Source: Papaver somniferum
Taxonomy: Eukaryota; Streptophyta; Magnoliopsida; Ranunculales; Papaveraceae
Direction of reading: 5' to 3'
Length of the DNA: 64,000 nt
Assembly (NCBI RefSeq): GCF_003573695.1
Contig: NC_039359.1
Coordinates: 188,068,813 to 188,132,812, forward strand
Part shown: in pieces, positions 23,937 through 35,942 of the stretch
How positions within the stretch are numbered: position 1 is the stretch's first letter
Layout: every line of letters starts with the position of its first letter
The notes under the pieces: generated by a model
Seen by the model: only the letters and a program-made list of their open reading frames with translations
Databases searched by the model: none
Told to the model about the DNA's origin: nothing
Translations under genes and position numbers: made by a program

Positions 23937-24598
23937 ATATCTTCTGTCTTTTGAACTTCCTCTTCTTAGTTTTTTTTTTTGGAAGGCAAAGAAACGCCTA
24001 GTTCCTGGTTTGATTTTCTGGTTTTTGGATTTAATACATGATTGCTTTCTGTGAGGGTTTTCGAATTATTTTTTGGAATGAATTATTACTTTTAAGATAG
24101 TGGCACCCTGATCGCCGAGAGTAGCACAATTATTCCAGAAAAACCGCGAAACCATGAATGTTGTATTGAAGGGAAAATATGGGATAATGTGAAATTTGGG
24201 ATAACATGGTCATCGACTTCCATTGTAAATGTGGAAACTCATACAATATATCGTGTGAACGTTGTCTGACAAAACTTACTCGCTTTTAGAGTTTTAACAA
24301 AATTGGATTTTCATAACACAAATCCGAGCTTTATGGTGACCCCGTTCTGGCTGTGAGAAGTCCCCAATCATCCTTCATTGTCTGAGCATACTATCTCCAG
24401 GTCGCTTTGTATCAGAAACTATCAAAAGCGGCGCCATGGATCGGTTTGGTACGTACACTTGAGGAGGAGACTTGCCGGGTGAGTCACAGTATGATCTCTC
24501 GTTAGTGTTTTCAGGGTTTGTTGCTGAGTTACATCGTCTTGAGATCGGGATTAAGAAAAAATGAAATTGGAAATTGATATTGCAACCGAGAGATTAAT
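23937..24598 (+). other. Non-coding interior of element C
   Basis: AT-rich DNA between the end of the PMD pseudogene and the primer site. I see no ORF or repeat. In element polarity this is the 5' leader, where gag would be expected to begin. Confidence 0.5.
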
Positions 24599-24616
24599 CT
24601 CCCACTGTGGTCGGCA
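24599..24616 (-). other. Primer binding site, tRNA-Arg type
   Basis: Plus strand CTCCCACTGTGGTCGGCA, two bases from the LTR edge. It equals the 3' end of plant tRNA-Arg (CTCCCACTGTGGTCG plus CCA) with one mismatch, so the element is primed on the minus strand. Confidence 0.7.
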
Positions 24617-24992
24617 ATTGTTTGTGGGTGAAAGCGGTTTCTGCTGGTTTTGGTAAATTCGTGTGTGTGGATGAGAAACAAGTCTAGACCCTAAACAATG
24701 TACTGCACGGGAGTACTTTTCATTCGAGAGATCAATCTGTACAACACTGGCCCAAACCAAGAAATGGCCGTTCCAGGCTTGCTTCGGTCACAAAGTGAAG
24801 GAGAAGGGTTGGTCTTAGGGAGGGAAGCGAAGAAAGTGTTGAGACCAGAATAGTTGATTCTGAAGATGTGGTTGTTTACGACGTGTATCAGAAAGTATAT
24901 TGGCTAGCTGAATGAAAAGCTATCAGGTGATTTCTGGATACTGTGTTGCTCTCCTGACCAAAACTTGTTGTTTGGTGGAAATAGGTGAAACC

Positions 24993-27341
24993 TGAAAAAG
25001 CGGGGGTTGTTGCCCAATATTTCGCTTAGCAATCTGTATGGACTAACTCCGAAATACTTTCTAGTGAATCAACTAGACAGTCAGACTCAATCTAGGTAAA
25101 AGTATCTCAAGGAGTTAATATCTCTATTTTGTTTTGATTTACTCAAGCTAATAGAAATCATCGAGTCTTTAATCAAACACAAGGAATAACTTGGATGGTA
25201 CCAAAGACCAATATCCAAGGATCAATTAATGACAATCAACAACCAAAGGTTGGATTATTCTAATTGATGATCTAACGCACAACCAGTATTATTTCAATTA
25301 TAAATATAAAACAATATAATGCGGAAACAGAAATAACACAGACACCAGAAATTTTGTTAACGAGGAAACCAAAAATGCAGAAAACCCCCGGTACCTAGTC
25401 CAGATTGAACACACACTGTATTAAGCCGCTACAGACACTAGCCTACTCCAAGCTAACTTCGTACTGGACTGTAGTTGAACCCTAATCAGTCTCCCACCGA
25501 TCCAAGGTACAGTTATACTCCCTACGCCTCTGATCCCAGCAGGATACTGTGCACTTGATTCCCTTAGATGATCTCACCCACAACTAAGAGTTGATATGAA
25601 CCAAAATCGCAGGCTTTGAAAATAAAAAAATTTGTCTCACACAGACAAGTCTATCGAAGGATCAATCTGTCTCCCACAGATAAACCCTAAAGGTTTTGTT
25701 CCGTCTTTTGATAATAATCAAGGTGAACAGAAACCAATTGATAATCCGGTTTTATATTCCCGAAGAACAGCCTAGAGTTATCAATCACCTCACAATAATC
25801 TTAATCGTATGGTAGCGAAACAAGATGTTGCGGAATCACAAAAAAATGAGACGAAGATGTTTGTGACTACTTTTTATATCTTGCCTATCGGAGATATCAA
25901 TATCAAGCCAATTAATCTCATTGTACTCGTACGATAGAAGATGCAAGATCAGATTACACAACTACGATAAAAGTAGTATCGGTCTGGCTTCACAATCCCA
26001 ATGAAGTATTTAAGTCATTAACCTGGTTTTAGAAGAAGAAAACCAAAGGTTAAAGGAGAAACGACTCTATCACGCAAACGAGTATCACACGTAAGGTGTG
26101 GGGATTAGTTTTTTAAATACCAGATGTCTCCTTTATATAGTATTTCAAATCAGGGTTTGCAATTAAGTTACCTTGGTAACAAATCAATCAATATCCACCG
26201 CTAGATGGAAACCTGATTTAGATTCAAGCTAATACTTCTCAATCGTTAGATCGAAAACTTAGCTTGTTACACACTTGACAATGCACGTTTCTAGGTCTGT
26301 TAACCGTACCCAAACGTATGCACTTGTTGGTTCAACAATAGTTAACCAAAAGGTTATCCATATGAGCATTTCATATCAACCATGATCTTCTTCACCATAA
26401 ATAGTTCAAATGTCATCAACATGAACTAGTTAGAGAGTTGTTCAATTACAAGGAAATCTCATGTACTACACAAGACACAATTGAAGCAAAGATGATTTGA
26501 TTCACTTGAATTGGTTCATGAACTTTTATAGCCACGATTTGAAAACTGATTTCCTTAGTCTTTTTAAGTTTAAGGTCAGAAATCATCTTCAGATATATAA
26601 CCTTCTCAATTTCGCAGACTAGGTTCGCGGACTTAAGTTACAGGGCAGAGTTTACAAACTCCAACAGAAATTCTCAGGAATGAGAACTTCGCTGGTTCGC
26701 GGACTGAGTTCGCGGACTTAGCTTCACGCAAGTAGTTTGTCAACTCCAGCAGAAATTCTCGGGTTTGAGAACTTTGGCAGTTCACGGACTTGGCTCACGC
26801 CATTCTTCCGGTTCTCTTGATCAACAAATTTCGCAAACTTTGGTTCAAGGAATATGACTTATAAATAAATGTGTTTCCACAACAATGCTTATGTCCACCA
26901 TTGGTTATGTAATCTAAACTCTCGTCACTAGGTAATGATAAACTTGATCGAAGATAAAAGATTACTAACACATATTTCGGGATATAGATAAGCGAGGTAT
27001 ACTCGGCTCGAAATACCAAATGTATATAATCCAAGTCTATATATATAGCATACGACTTATTGTCTCAAAGAGTAGGAGATAGAGTAGATAGACTTTTGAG
27101 TGATAGAAAAGTTCAAGTTTTCACATACCTTTTTGTCGAGAATTTCCAGCGGTTCCTTGAGCAGTCTTCTACTTGTATAATGAATCGCCATGAAGTCCTT
27201 GAGATCAACTACACTTTCTATCCTAGTCCGAGACTTAGCTATAATAGACTAGAAATCAAGACTTATAGTTTTGATCACTAACATTGACAAACATGCTAGA
27301 GATAGCAACGCATGCGAGTTCGACCGATCAATGCTCTAACA
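24993..27341 (-). repeat. 3' LTR of element A
   Basis: 2349 bases, TGAAAAAGCGGGGG to ATGCTCTAACA. Minus-strand TATA at about 26131-26140. Relative to the other LTR it lacks about 110 bases near 26917-26930 (between CTAAACTCTC and GTCACTAGG). Confidence 0.85.
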
Positions 27342-27990
27342 ATCTCCCTCTTTGTCAATTTTAGTAAGAAAACTATCAATACATATGGAATAAAAAAAAG
27401 ATAAAGAAACTTTAGTAGCTCCTATTCCACATGTCTAATTTTCAACATTCCTCGAAATCTTCGTCACTTCCAAGTACTCTAATGATCCCAAAGGTTGTAA
27501 GTTTAGCATCACCGTTGTTGAAGATCCGTAGCTATAACAATGAGAAAACATAGTTCTCGATTATTGTTATAAAGTGTCATAGTATTATTACACAACGTCA
27601 AATTTCAATTGTATCACAACTTCAACAACAATACTGTGGTGATATGTATCACTCCCCCTTAGTCAATACTCCATCTCACATGGAAACCACTCCCCCTTAC
27701 ACAATGATCTGAAAACCATATGTATTTGTAGTGTGAACTACATATTCTCCACCTTTTTGTCAATAAAATTGGCAAAGGTACAAGAACGGGATCATAATGA
27801 AATTTCCGAGAGAGACATTTCATGACAAAAAAAAATACATACCAACTAATTTAGATGAAATCATAAAGCCGAAGCTAAATGCATTCATCAAGGAGTTTAA
27901 AGATACAAGATAACCCCTCTAAAATTCAGCCACACACCCCTCAAGATATGACCATTAAGCATAAGTTCAAAAGAACTCTCCCCCATTTGA
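27342..27990 (-). other. Clustered polypurine tracts of element A
   Basis: Pyrimidine-rich plus-strand runs at 27343-27354 (next to the LTR), about 27653-27662, 27688-27697, 27749-27758 and 27978-27987 are purine tracts on the element strand. Multiple tracts before the 3' LTR are a known Sirevirus signature. Element B has matching ones at 49479-50150. Confidence 0.7.
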
Positions 27991-28888
27991 TGTCATTCCC
28001 GAAAGAACAACAAGAGTAACCTTAATTTCAAAAGAAAATAAGGATTTTTATTGGAAACCAAAAACCATAAGAATGATTTCCTATATCCAAAATCTCAATC
28101 AAATTAATCACAAGTAAACCCATGATTAATTTAATCGGAATACGCAATCAAATTAAACACAAAAAGTGATCAATTCAATTGATTGTGCTCAACATAAGAG
28201 AACTTATGGAGACATAACTAAATAACCAAACAAGATGATTAATTTAGTTCAATATGCTCGACATGACATACCTCACGGAACACCAACTAAGCTAAAAAAT
28301 CATCTTGGTTGTATAGTGATCAATATAAGATACATTACGGAGCCTCACAGTATTACATAAAATATGGATCAGGGATGATCAATAGTGCGGAATACACAAG
28401 GATTCATTCTATCTTCCCATATCTATTTGCATAACGATATTAATAGACATAATCCTTGAAAACAAAAGATATTAAACTATCTTCCATCAAATAATTGACA
28501 ATATAGGCTTAACTTTTGTATTTGTCAAAAGTCCATTCATTCTTTTACCAGTACGTAAATACCGACCACGAACGACTTTACTTTTGACAAAGTATGGAAC
28601 AAACATAGTTCATGGACGTAAACACCAATCCCATAAAAATTGCAATATAACAAATCATAAAGATTAAATACTGCAAAGCATCATCCTCCAAATATTTTTA
28701 GAATTTAAACCAATAAACCTAAAAAAAAGAACAAGAAGATGAAAAATAATAGCTATGTGTAGTCACAATCATTGCTATTCAAAGCACTAGTTATTCTTCC
28801 AACTAAACCAAAAAGAAGACATACTAGGCAACAAATAAAACAAGCTAAAAGAAACAGACTCCAGTCCTATTCCGAACACGAACTAAGA

Positions 28889-29320
28889 TCATATGGACGG
28901 TTCAGAATCCTCATGAGACAAAGGGTCATTGAGCTTGTGATCAACAACATTCATTGCAACATCGGAGAGGTGATTCTCTTTGAGAAGATCATTTATGTAA
29001 GACTTTATGAGACTAAGGTCAACAATAACCTTTTCCAACTCAATTTTCAATGCATCAAGATTTTTCAGAGTCATAATGAGCTCTTGTATTGCTTCCCCAA
29101 AGTACTTAAGAAAGTCATGAACAACTTCAGCAGAAATCATATCATCCTTTTCAGCATCCTCATGAACATAGGCAAAATAACATGAAGCATTAGGATGATA
29201 TTCATCTACAAGGGTTCTTTTCTTCTTGGACTCAACAACACAACCTTTTTCAAGGAATCCTCTTGCAAAACCACCATAGAAAGATGAAGAAGAAGACATT
29301 CTTGACAACCCAGAAGTCAA
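28889..29320 (-). CDS. Unknown ORF of element A, 3' member
   Basis: 143 codons, starting MTSGLSRMSSSSSFYGGF, basic early (ESKKKRTLVDE) and then helical with regular L/I spacing (LIMTLKNLDALKIELEKVIV), so a coiled coil is likely near residues 80-110. No zinc finger, protease or polymerase motif is seen and I do not recognise a family. It lies in the position where pol would end, followed by the multi-purine-tract tail. It could be the last exon of one larger protein with the ORF at 29988-30929, or a remnant of an acquired host sequence. Confidence 0.45.
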   Translation of the reverse strand: MTSGLSRMSSSSSFYGGFARGFLEKGCVVESKKKRTLVDEYHPNASCYFAYVHEDAEKDDMISAEVVHDFLKYFGEAIQELIMTLKNLDALKIELEKVIVDLSLIKSYINDLLKENHLSDVAMNVVDHKLNDPLSHEDSEPSI

Positions 29321-29749
29321 CCTAGAGTATGCGTACGTGACTTTCGTAACTCAATAGTTTGATATTTAAGGGTCTCTTAGTGAAGGGATTCTAGGATTTT
29401 CTTAAACAGTTGACTCGTCCCAGAAAACGGATATTCGCTCGAGTACAATATGACCCCCCAAAAAAATAAATCCCAAAAGGGACTTTTGCAACAAAAGACT
29501 CAAAAAATTCCATAATTCAGGAAGGCAATTTTGAGCATAGTTGAAGAAAGAAACAAGATTCAGAAGAAGACTTCCTAATGACACTTTACAAACAACACTT
29601 TAAGAACAGTGAGTATGCAATCAAAAAGCTTAGCTATGGACGATAAGAAAATAGCTCAACTTAACAGACGAAAATGCCAAAAGTATACCTGAATATTAAC
29701 ACATCTTACTCAACAGGGTTTTTATGAGTAAGCTCTTCAACTCTTGTGA

Positions 29750-29938
29750 TTAATTAACACAAGTATGAGCCACAAGCTCATCAAGAGATTTGTGTTTATG
29801 GTCAAGTCTCTTTTTCTTCCTGAATCTAGATAGGGACTCATTTTTATGTGAGAAATTATCATAAAACTTATTGTCATCAAAATACGAGACATAGTTTGAG
29901 TTCTTACCAGAAGAATTTTGGTTTAAGGAGGAGGACAA
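29750..29938 (-). CDS. Short unknown ORF of element A
   Basis: 62 codons, S/N-rich then strongly basic (RFRKKKRLDHKHK). It may be the continuation of the ORF at 29988-30929 after a frameshift, since only 49 bases separate them. Confidence 0.3.
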   Translation of the reverse strand: MSSSLNQNSSGKNSNYVSYFDDNKFYDNFSHKNESLSRFRKKKRLDHKHKSLDELVAHTCVN

Positions 29939-29987
29939 CCTGTTGACGAATTATTATTCCCTTCAATTATCTTTTTAAGATTATCTC

Positions 29988-30929
29988 TCATTTCATCAAT
30001 TTTTCTTCTTTCTTCTGAACTTCCTTTCTCAACAGGAGCAGCGTTATTCCAGAGACCACGACACGATCTTCCTTTAGACGATGTTTATTAAGAAGTCTGT
30101 TTTGTTCTTGAGTGTTCAAGGAACTCATTGAACTGACTTTCCTGGTAACATACACAGGGTAGGTACAAAAACCAATTGGTTTAGTCATACGAATGTCAGC
30201 TACACCTTTAAGAATTAAATCTAAGGTGTGTTGAAGTTGAACCAAGGAGTTTTTCTTCAACCTAGAGGTTCCCTTTCGTTTCACAGAACTCTTTGTCTCA
30301 CAGACAAGACATACTTTCTGATCATCAGAATGATTAGATAGTACAGTCTTAATATCATCGTTAGAAGATTTCTTCCCTCCATTTGATGTGCAATATCCTT
30401 GAGTGATGGTGACTTCAGGCACATCCGTTTTACTAGAAGGGGCTTCCGTTTTTACTTCTGAGCATGAACCATCTTTAGTTGTGTCAGAAGTACTTGGAAT
30501 ATTAGATTGCTTTGAGCATCCTTGAATAGAGGGCTTACTCAAGCGATGTTCAATTTCCAAGGCATCTCTTCTAAGGCTAGCTTCAAGAGACGTACACGAA
30601 GAATGAGCTTCAGTATTACCTTTGGGTTTGCAATCTCTTATTACAGCAGGTAGAACATTGACATGGTGCTTCAACCGATTGAATCTATCAGCTTGGATTC
30701 TAACAAGATTTAGAATAAATTTACTCTCTTCAGCTGAATCCCGTTCATTAATGGAGAGGCTCACATTTGAAGGGTAATCGGAAGTACACATGTCAGTGTT
30801 AGTCTGTTTCTTCAGTACAGAAGGTTCATCTATATTCAAGATTGTAGAACACTTCTCTTTAATAGAGTTAGGTGAGATAGAACTTTTATTTCTGGTAAAG
30901 CGTTTATCAGAGATAGTACTCTTGTCCAT
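29988..30929 (-). CDS. Unknown 313-codon ORF in the gag position of element A
   Basis: It starts MDKSTISDKRFTRNKSS about 50 bases after the primer site; the leader just upstream is shared with element B, so the ATG is probably the inherited gag start. The protein is rich in S, T, K and N, with C-x2-C (CLVCETKS, near residue 200) but no CCHC zinc knuckle or UBN2-type Gag fold that I can recognise. The C-terminal part (about 230-313) is basic and ends in KEVQKKEEKLMK. Its length without stops, in a region full of decay, suggests it was maintained or is young. Function unknown. Confidence 0.5.
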   Translation of the reverse strand: MDKSTISDKRFTRNKSSISPNSIKEKCSTILNIDEPSVLKKQTNTDMCTSDYPSNVSLSINERDSAEESKFILNLVRIQADRFNRLKHHVNVLPAVIRDCKPKGNTEAHSSCTSLEASLRRDALEIEHRLSKPSIQGCSKQSNIPSTSDTTKDGSCSEVKTEAPSSKTDVPEVTITQGYCTSNGGKKSSNDDIKTVLSNHSDDQKVCLVCETKSSVKRKGTSRLKKNSLVQLQHTLDLILKGVADIRMTKPIGFCTYPVYVTRKVSSMSSLNTQEQNRLLNKHRLKEDRVVVSGITLLLLRKEVQKKEEKLMK

Positions 30930-30979
30930 AGAGTCAGATCCCTACAAACATACTTGTAAGGTCTTAAACGTGTTTGCCT

Positions 30980-30991
30980 GCTCTGATACCA
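30980..30991 (-). other. Primer binding site, tRNA-iMet
   Basis: Plus strand GCTCTGATACCA is the reverse complement of TGGTATCAGAGC, the classic copia primer site, two bases from the LTR edge. Confidence 0.9.
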
Positions 30992-30993
30992 AT

Positions 30994-33900
30994 TGAAAAA
31001 GCGGGGGTCTAATCGCACCACCCAATATTTCTCTTAGTAATCTGTATGGACTAACTCCAAAATACTTTCTAGAGAATCAACTAGACAGTCAAACTCAATC
31101 TCGGTAAAAGTATCTCAAGGAGTTAATATCTCTCTCTTGTTTTGATTTACTCAAGCTAATAGAAATAAGCAAGTCTTTAATCAAACACAAGGAATAACTT
31201 GGATTGTACCAAAGACCAATATTCAAGGATCAATCAATGACAATCAACAACCAAAGGTTGGATGACTCTAATTGATGATCTAACACACAACCTGTATTAT
31301 TTCAATTATAAGGATAAAAAATATAATGCGGAAATAGAAATAACACAGACACCAGAAATTTTGTTAACGAGAAAACCGCAAATGCAAAAAAAAACCCGGG
31401 ACCTAGTCCAGATTGAACACACACTGTATTAAGACGCTATAGAAACTAGCCTACTCCAAGCTAACTTAGGACTGGACTGTAGTTGAACCCCAATCAGTCT
31501 TCCACCGACCCAAGGTACAGTTATACTCCCTACGCCTCTGATCCTAGCAGGATACTGTGTACTTGATTCTCTTAGATGATCTCACCCACAACTAAGAGTT
31601 GATACGACCCAAAATCGCAGGCTTTGGCAATTAATAAATCTGTCTCACACAAGAAAAGTCTATCAAAGGATCAGTCTGTCTCCCACAGATAAACCCTAAA
31701 TGTTTTGTTCCGTCTTTTGATAATAATCAAGGTGAACATGAACCAATTGATAATCCGGTCTTATATTCCCGAAGAACAGCCTAGAGTTATCAATCACCTC
31801 ACAACAATCTTAATCGTATGGTAGCGAAAAAAGATGTTGCGGAATCACAAACAATGTGACGAAGATGTTTGTGACTACTTTTTATATCTTTCCTACCGGA
31901 GATATCAATCTCAAGCCAATCAATCTGATTGTACTCGTACGATAGAAGATGCAAGATCGGATCATACAACTACGATAAAAGTAGTATCGGTCTGGCTTCA
32001 CAATTCCAATGAAGTCTTTAAGTCGTTAACCTGGTTTTAGAAGAAGAAAACCAAAGGTTAAAGGAGAAACGACTCTAGCACGCAAACGAGTATCACGCGT
32101 AAGGTGTGGGGATTTGTTTTTCACAATACCAGATGTCTCCTTTATATAGTATTTCAAATCAGGGTTTGCAATTAAGTTACCTTGGTAACAAAGCAAACAA
32201 TATCCACCGTTAGATGAAAACCTGATTTAGATTCAAGCTAATACTTCTCAATCGTTAGACCGAAAACTTAGCTTGTTAGACACACTTGACAATACACGTT
32301 TCTAGGTCTGTTAACCGTACCCAAACGTATGCACTTGTTGGTTCAACAATAGTTAACCAAAAGGTTATCCATATGAGCATTTCATATCAACCATGATCTT
32401 CTTCACCATAAATAGTTCAAATGTCTTCAAGATGAACTAGTTAGAGAGTTGTTCAATTGCAAGGAAATCTCATGTACTACACAAGACACAATTGAAGCAA
32501 AGATGATTTGATTCACTTGAATCGGTTCATGAACTTTTATATCCACGATTTGAAAACTGATTTCCTTAGTCTTTTTAAGTTTAAGGTCAGAAATCATCTT
32601 CAGATATATAACCTTCTCAATTTCGCAGACTAGGTTCGCGGACTTAAGTTACCGGGCAGAGTTTACAAACTACATCAATTTTTGAATGAACAGAGTTTGG
32701 TAAAGCTCTGATTTCTTCTTCTCTGGCTCTCCTTAGGTTCCCAAACTCTCGACACCTCTTCTATATGACCCAAGACATCTATCTATATCAAAAATACCGA
32801 TTAAATCTCTCCCAAATCTTCCAAAATCTCTTTCCTTGTCTTCACAGCCAAGTTGCGATAATTTCTTGTTTTAGGGTTTCTACGCGTTTCTGAGCTTTCC
32901 TTTTATTCTAAACTCTTCCTTAGATAGATACAAATCTTTGGGAAGGTTTACAGCGTTTTAATCACTCTAAAATTCCCTAAAACAGGTCACAAACGTGACT
33001 TTCCATATTTTCTTGTTGTGAGAAAAATCCGTCGTTTGAGCCCAATCTAATCGATTTAAACACCCATATCATATTCCTAGACCCATAAGGAGTCTATCCT
33101 AAGAAAATCAGAGGTTTAATCGACCTCAAACTCCTCCAAATCACGATTGTTAAAACTGTTTTTTAACTAAACTTTTTTCCTGCCAAAACCTGATTTTTGA
33201 ATGTTGAAGATGGTTGCCCCTTATCCAGAGTAGGGGTGCGATTAGCAGATGCTTGGAAATAGGATTCCCCTTAGTAATTAGGTCACCCCTTATCCAAAGT
33301 GAGGGTCCGAATAGCAAATGTCCTCCCATGAACGCAAAAAAACACTTTTCGAGCCAATTTTTCCACACATGTTTATTTCTCCAAAAACACCTACAAAGAC
33401 AAAAAAATCCATAATAAATACAAAATCGAGTACTAAAAATATATACAATTGAGATTATATCATACACAAAATTGTGTCTATCACACGTTACTAGGTTTGT
33501 TAACCGTTCCCAAACGTATGCACTTGTTGGTTCAATAATAGTTAACCAAAAGGTTAACCATATGAGCATTTCATATCAACCATGTTCTTCTTCACCATAA
33601 CTAGTTCAAGTATCTTCAAGATGAACTAGTTAGAGAGTTGTTCAATTGCAAGGAAATCTCGTGTACTACACAAGACACAATTGAAGTAAAGATGATTTGA
33701 TTCACTTGAATCGGTTCATGAAATTTTATAGCCACGGTTTGCAAACTGCATTCCTTAGTCATTTTAATTTTAAGTTCGGAAATCATCATCAGATATATAA
33801 CCTTCTCAAGTTTGCAGACTAGGTTCGCGTACTTAAGTTACCGGGCAGATTTTACAAGCTCCAGTAGAAATTCTCGGGAATGAGAACTTTGTCGGATCGC

Positions 33901-34640
33901 GGATTGGGTTCGCAGACTTAGTTTCGCGCAAGTATTTTGTCAACTCCAGCATAAATTCTCGGGTTTGATAACTTCGGCAGTTCGCGAACTTGGCTCACGC
34001 TATTCTTCCAGTTCTCTTGATCAACAAAGTTCGCAAACTTTGGTTCAAGGAATAGGACTTATACATAAATGTGTTTCCACAACAATGCTTATGTCCACCA
34101 TTGGTTATGTAATCGAAACTCTCATTTCAATCATTGAAACACTCTTAGAGGACGTTATGTAGTTGTTACACCATTTCTCGTCAAATCAATTTTCAAGATC
34201 ATTGAAACATATCATGACTTTCGTCACTAGGTAAAGATAAACTTGATCAAAATGAAAAGCTTACCAACACATATTTCGAGATATAGATAGGCGAGGTATA
34301 CTCGGTTCGAAATACCAAATGTGTATAATCCAAGTCTATATATATATAGCATACGAATTCTTGTCTCAAAGAGTAAGAGATATATTAGATAGACTTTTGA
34401 GTGATAGATAAGTTCAAGTATTCACATACCTTTTTGTCGAGAAGTTCCCCCGGTTCCTTAAGTAGTTCTTCTACTTGTATGATGATTCTCCATGAAGTCC
34501 TTGAGCTCAACTACACTTTCTATCCTAGTCCGAGACTTAGCTATAATAGACTAGAATCCATACTTATATTTTTGATCATTAACATTGACAAACATGCTTG
34601 AGATAGCCGCATGCGAGTTCGACCAAACAATGCTCTAACA
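30994..34640 (-). repeat. 5' LTR of element A, enlarged and chimeric
   Basis: 3647 bases against 2349 in its partner. 30994-32671 matches the partner closely. 32672-33484 is unrelated. From 33485 the LTR restarts upstream, so 32294-32668 is repeated as 33485-33853 and the rest follows to TGCTCTAACA at 34640. The second half is visibly more diverged than the first. TATA on the minus strand at 32141-32150. Confidence 0.8.
32672..33484. other. Unrelated insert inside the 5' LTR of element A
   Basis: 813 bases with no match elsewhere in the window. It holds a gene-like leader phrase (TTTTAGGGTTTCTACGCG, near 32870-32887) and two copies of a 40-bp motif beginning CCCCTTATCC (33219 and 33287). No terminal inverted repeats were found. 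The 139-codon minus frame (33150-33569) crosses into LTR sequence and is not supported. Confidence 0.6.
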
Positions 34641-35692
34641 AAACTTATTTATGCAAGTCGTACTACCCTGGTCTCGTAGGAAGTGGAAACAATTGAGTAG
34701 TGGAAGAATGGAGTAACGTGTAACGTCAGAATTTATGCTTCCAAGGAAACGTTTACACCATTACTTCTTGCCACTACTAACCGCCCTTCTTCATGACACT
34801 TTCTTGTAAGGGGCGTATTGCATGCCGCACGCTGTAAACCACCAGACCAATACCCTGATGAGTATCCCCCAGTTTGTGACATGTTTGATGTCTTGAATGT
34901 TTTCGTGGAAAACATGTAGAACTTTGCTACGTGTGGCAAGTTAAAATCAAGAGGCTTGCCGCAGTAAAATAGCATGCTATGTTATTGGGCTTGTCTTGGC
35001 TGGTCGCCTAAAACTTGCCATAAGCCTGCCGAATCGGTGGCGAACTTTGATGGATGAGATTGCATCTCATGATGAAGAGTAGCCGTTGATTATGGCTACC
35101 TTCTGTTGGCGCCTGGTAATGGCGCAATAGCACCTTTGGTGCATGCCAGCGGCATTGCAACATGGCTGGCATGGATCGTGCATGTACGTGGAACGGTGGT
35201 TCTAGTTTCGCCTGGCGTAGCCATGGCCACTATATTTAGGCGGCGGGTTGCCTAAAGTTGCCACAAGTCTGGCAATTTGGTGGCAAACTTGGATGGCTGA
35301 GATAGCATCTCACGAGGAAGGGTAGTCGTTGGTTATGGCTACCTTCTGTTGGCGCCTGGTAATGTCGCAATGGCACCTTTGGTGCATGCCAGCGGCATTG
35401 CAACATGGCTGGCATGGCCCATGCATGTCAGTGGCACGGTGGGGCAAGTGGCGCCTGGCGTAGCCTTGACCACTAAATTTTGGCGGGGGGTCGCCTAAAA
35501 GTTGCCACAAGTCTGTCGGTTCGGTGAAAAACTTGGATGGCTGAGATTATAATTCATGAGAGAGAGTGGTCGTTGATTATGACCAGATTATGTTGAAACC
35601 TGTTAGTGGCATAATGGCATATCCGCGGCGTAGTGGCATGCGCCTACGGCATGGTGGTATAGCCGCGTCTGTGGCATTGTGGCATGGCCAAG

Positions 35693-35942
35693 GCTAGGAT
35701 TTGGTGTCGTGGTCAAAGTTAGGGCTTGGCGTCATGGCCAGGGCTAGGATTTGGCGTCGTGGACAAAGTTAGGGCTTGGCGGCATGGCCAAAGCTAGAAC
35801 TTGGCGTCGTGGCCAAAGTTTGGGCTTGGGAGCATGGCCAAGGCTAGGATTTGGCGTCGTGGCCAAAGTTAAGGCTTGGCGGCATGGCCAAGGCTAGGAT
35901 TTGGCGTCGTGGACAAAGTTAGGGTTTAGCGGCATGGCCAAT
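35693..35942 (+). repeat. 50-bp minisatellite, five copies, in one LTR of element C
   Basis: GCTAGGAT-type starts at 35693, 35743, 35793, 35843 and 35893, exact 50-bp spacing. The other LTR has one copy near 18493. Confidence 0.9.

Larger units (their letters stand above)
24993..34640 (-). mobile_element. Element A: non-autonomous Sirevirus-like copia element with unknown ORFs
   Basis: LTRs are 24993-27341 and 30994-34640; the interior is only 3.65 kb. A tRNA-iMet primer site (reverse TGGTATCAGAGC, 30980-30991) lies next to the right LTR and purine tracts next to the left LTR, so it reads on the minus strand. It inserted into the 5' LTR of element C; flanks AAACC and AAACT fit a 5-bp duplication with one later change. 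The tail with several purine tracts and the leader match element B (44151-56631), but gag, protease, integrase and RT are absent. The interior instead has open frames of unknown function. Confidence 0.8.

Noticed and set aside
24599..24616. tRNA gene fragment
   Set aside because: Only the last 18 bases match tRNA-Arg, in the position of a primer site. No anticodon arm is present; it is not a tRNA gene.
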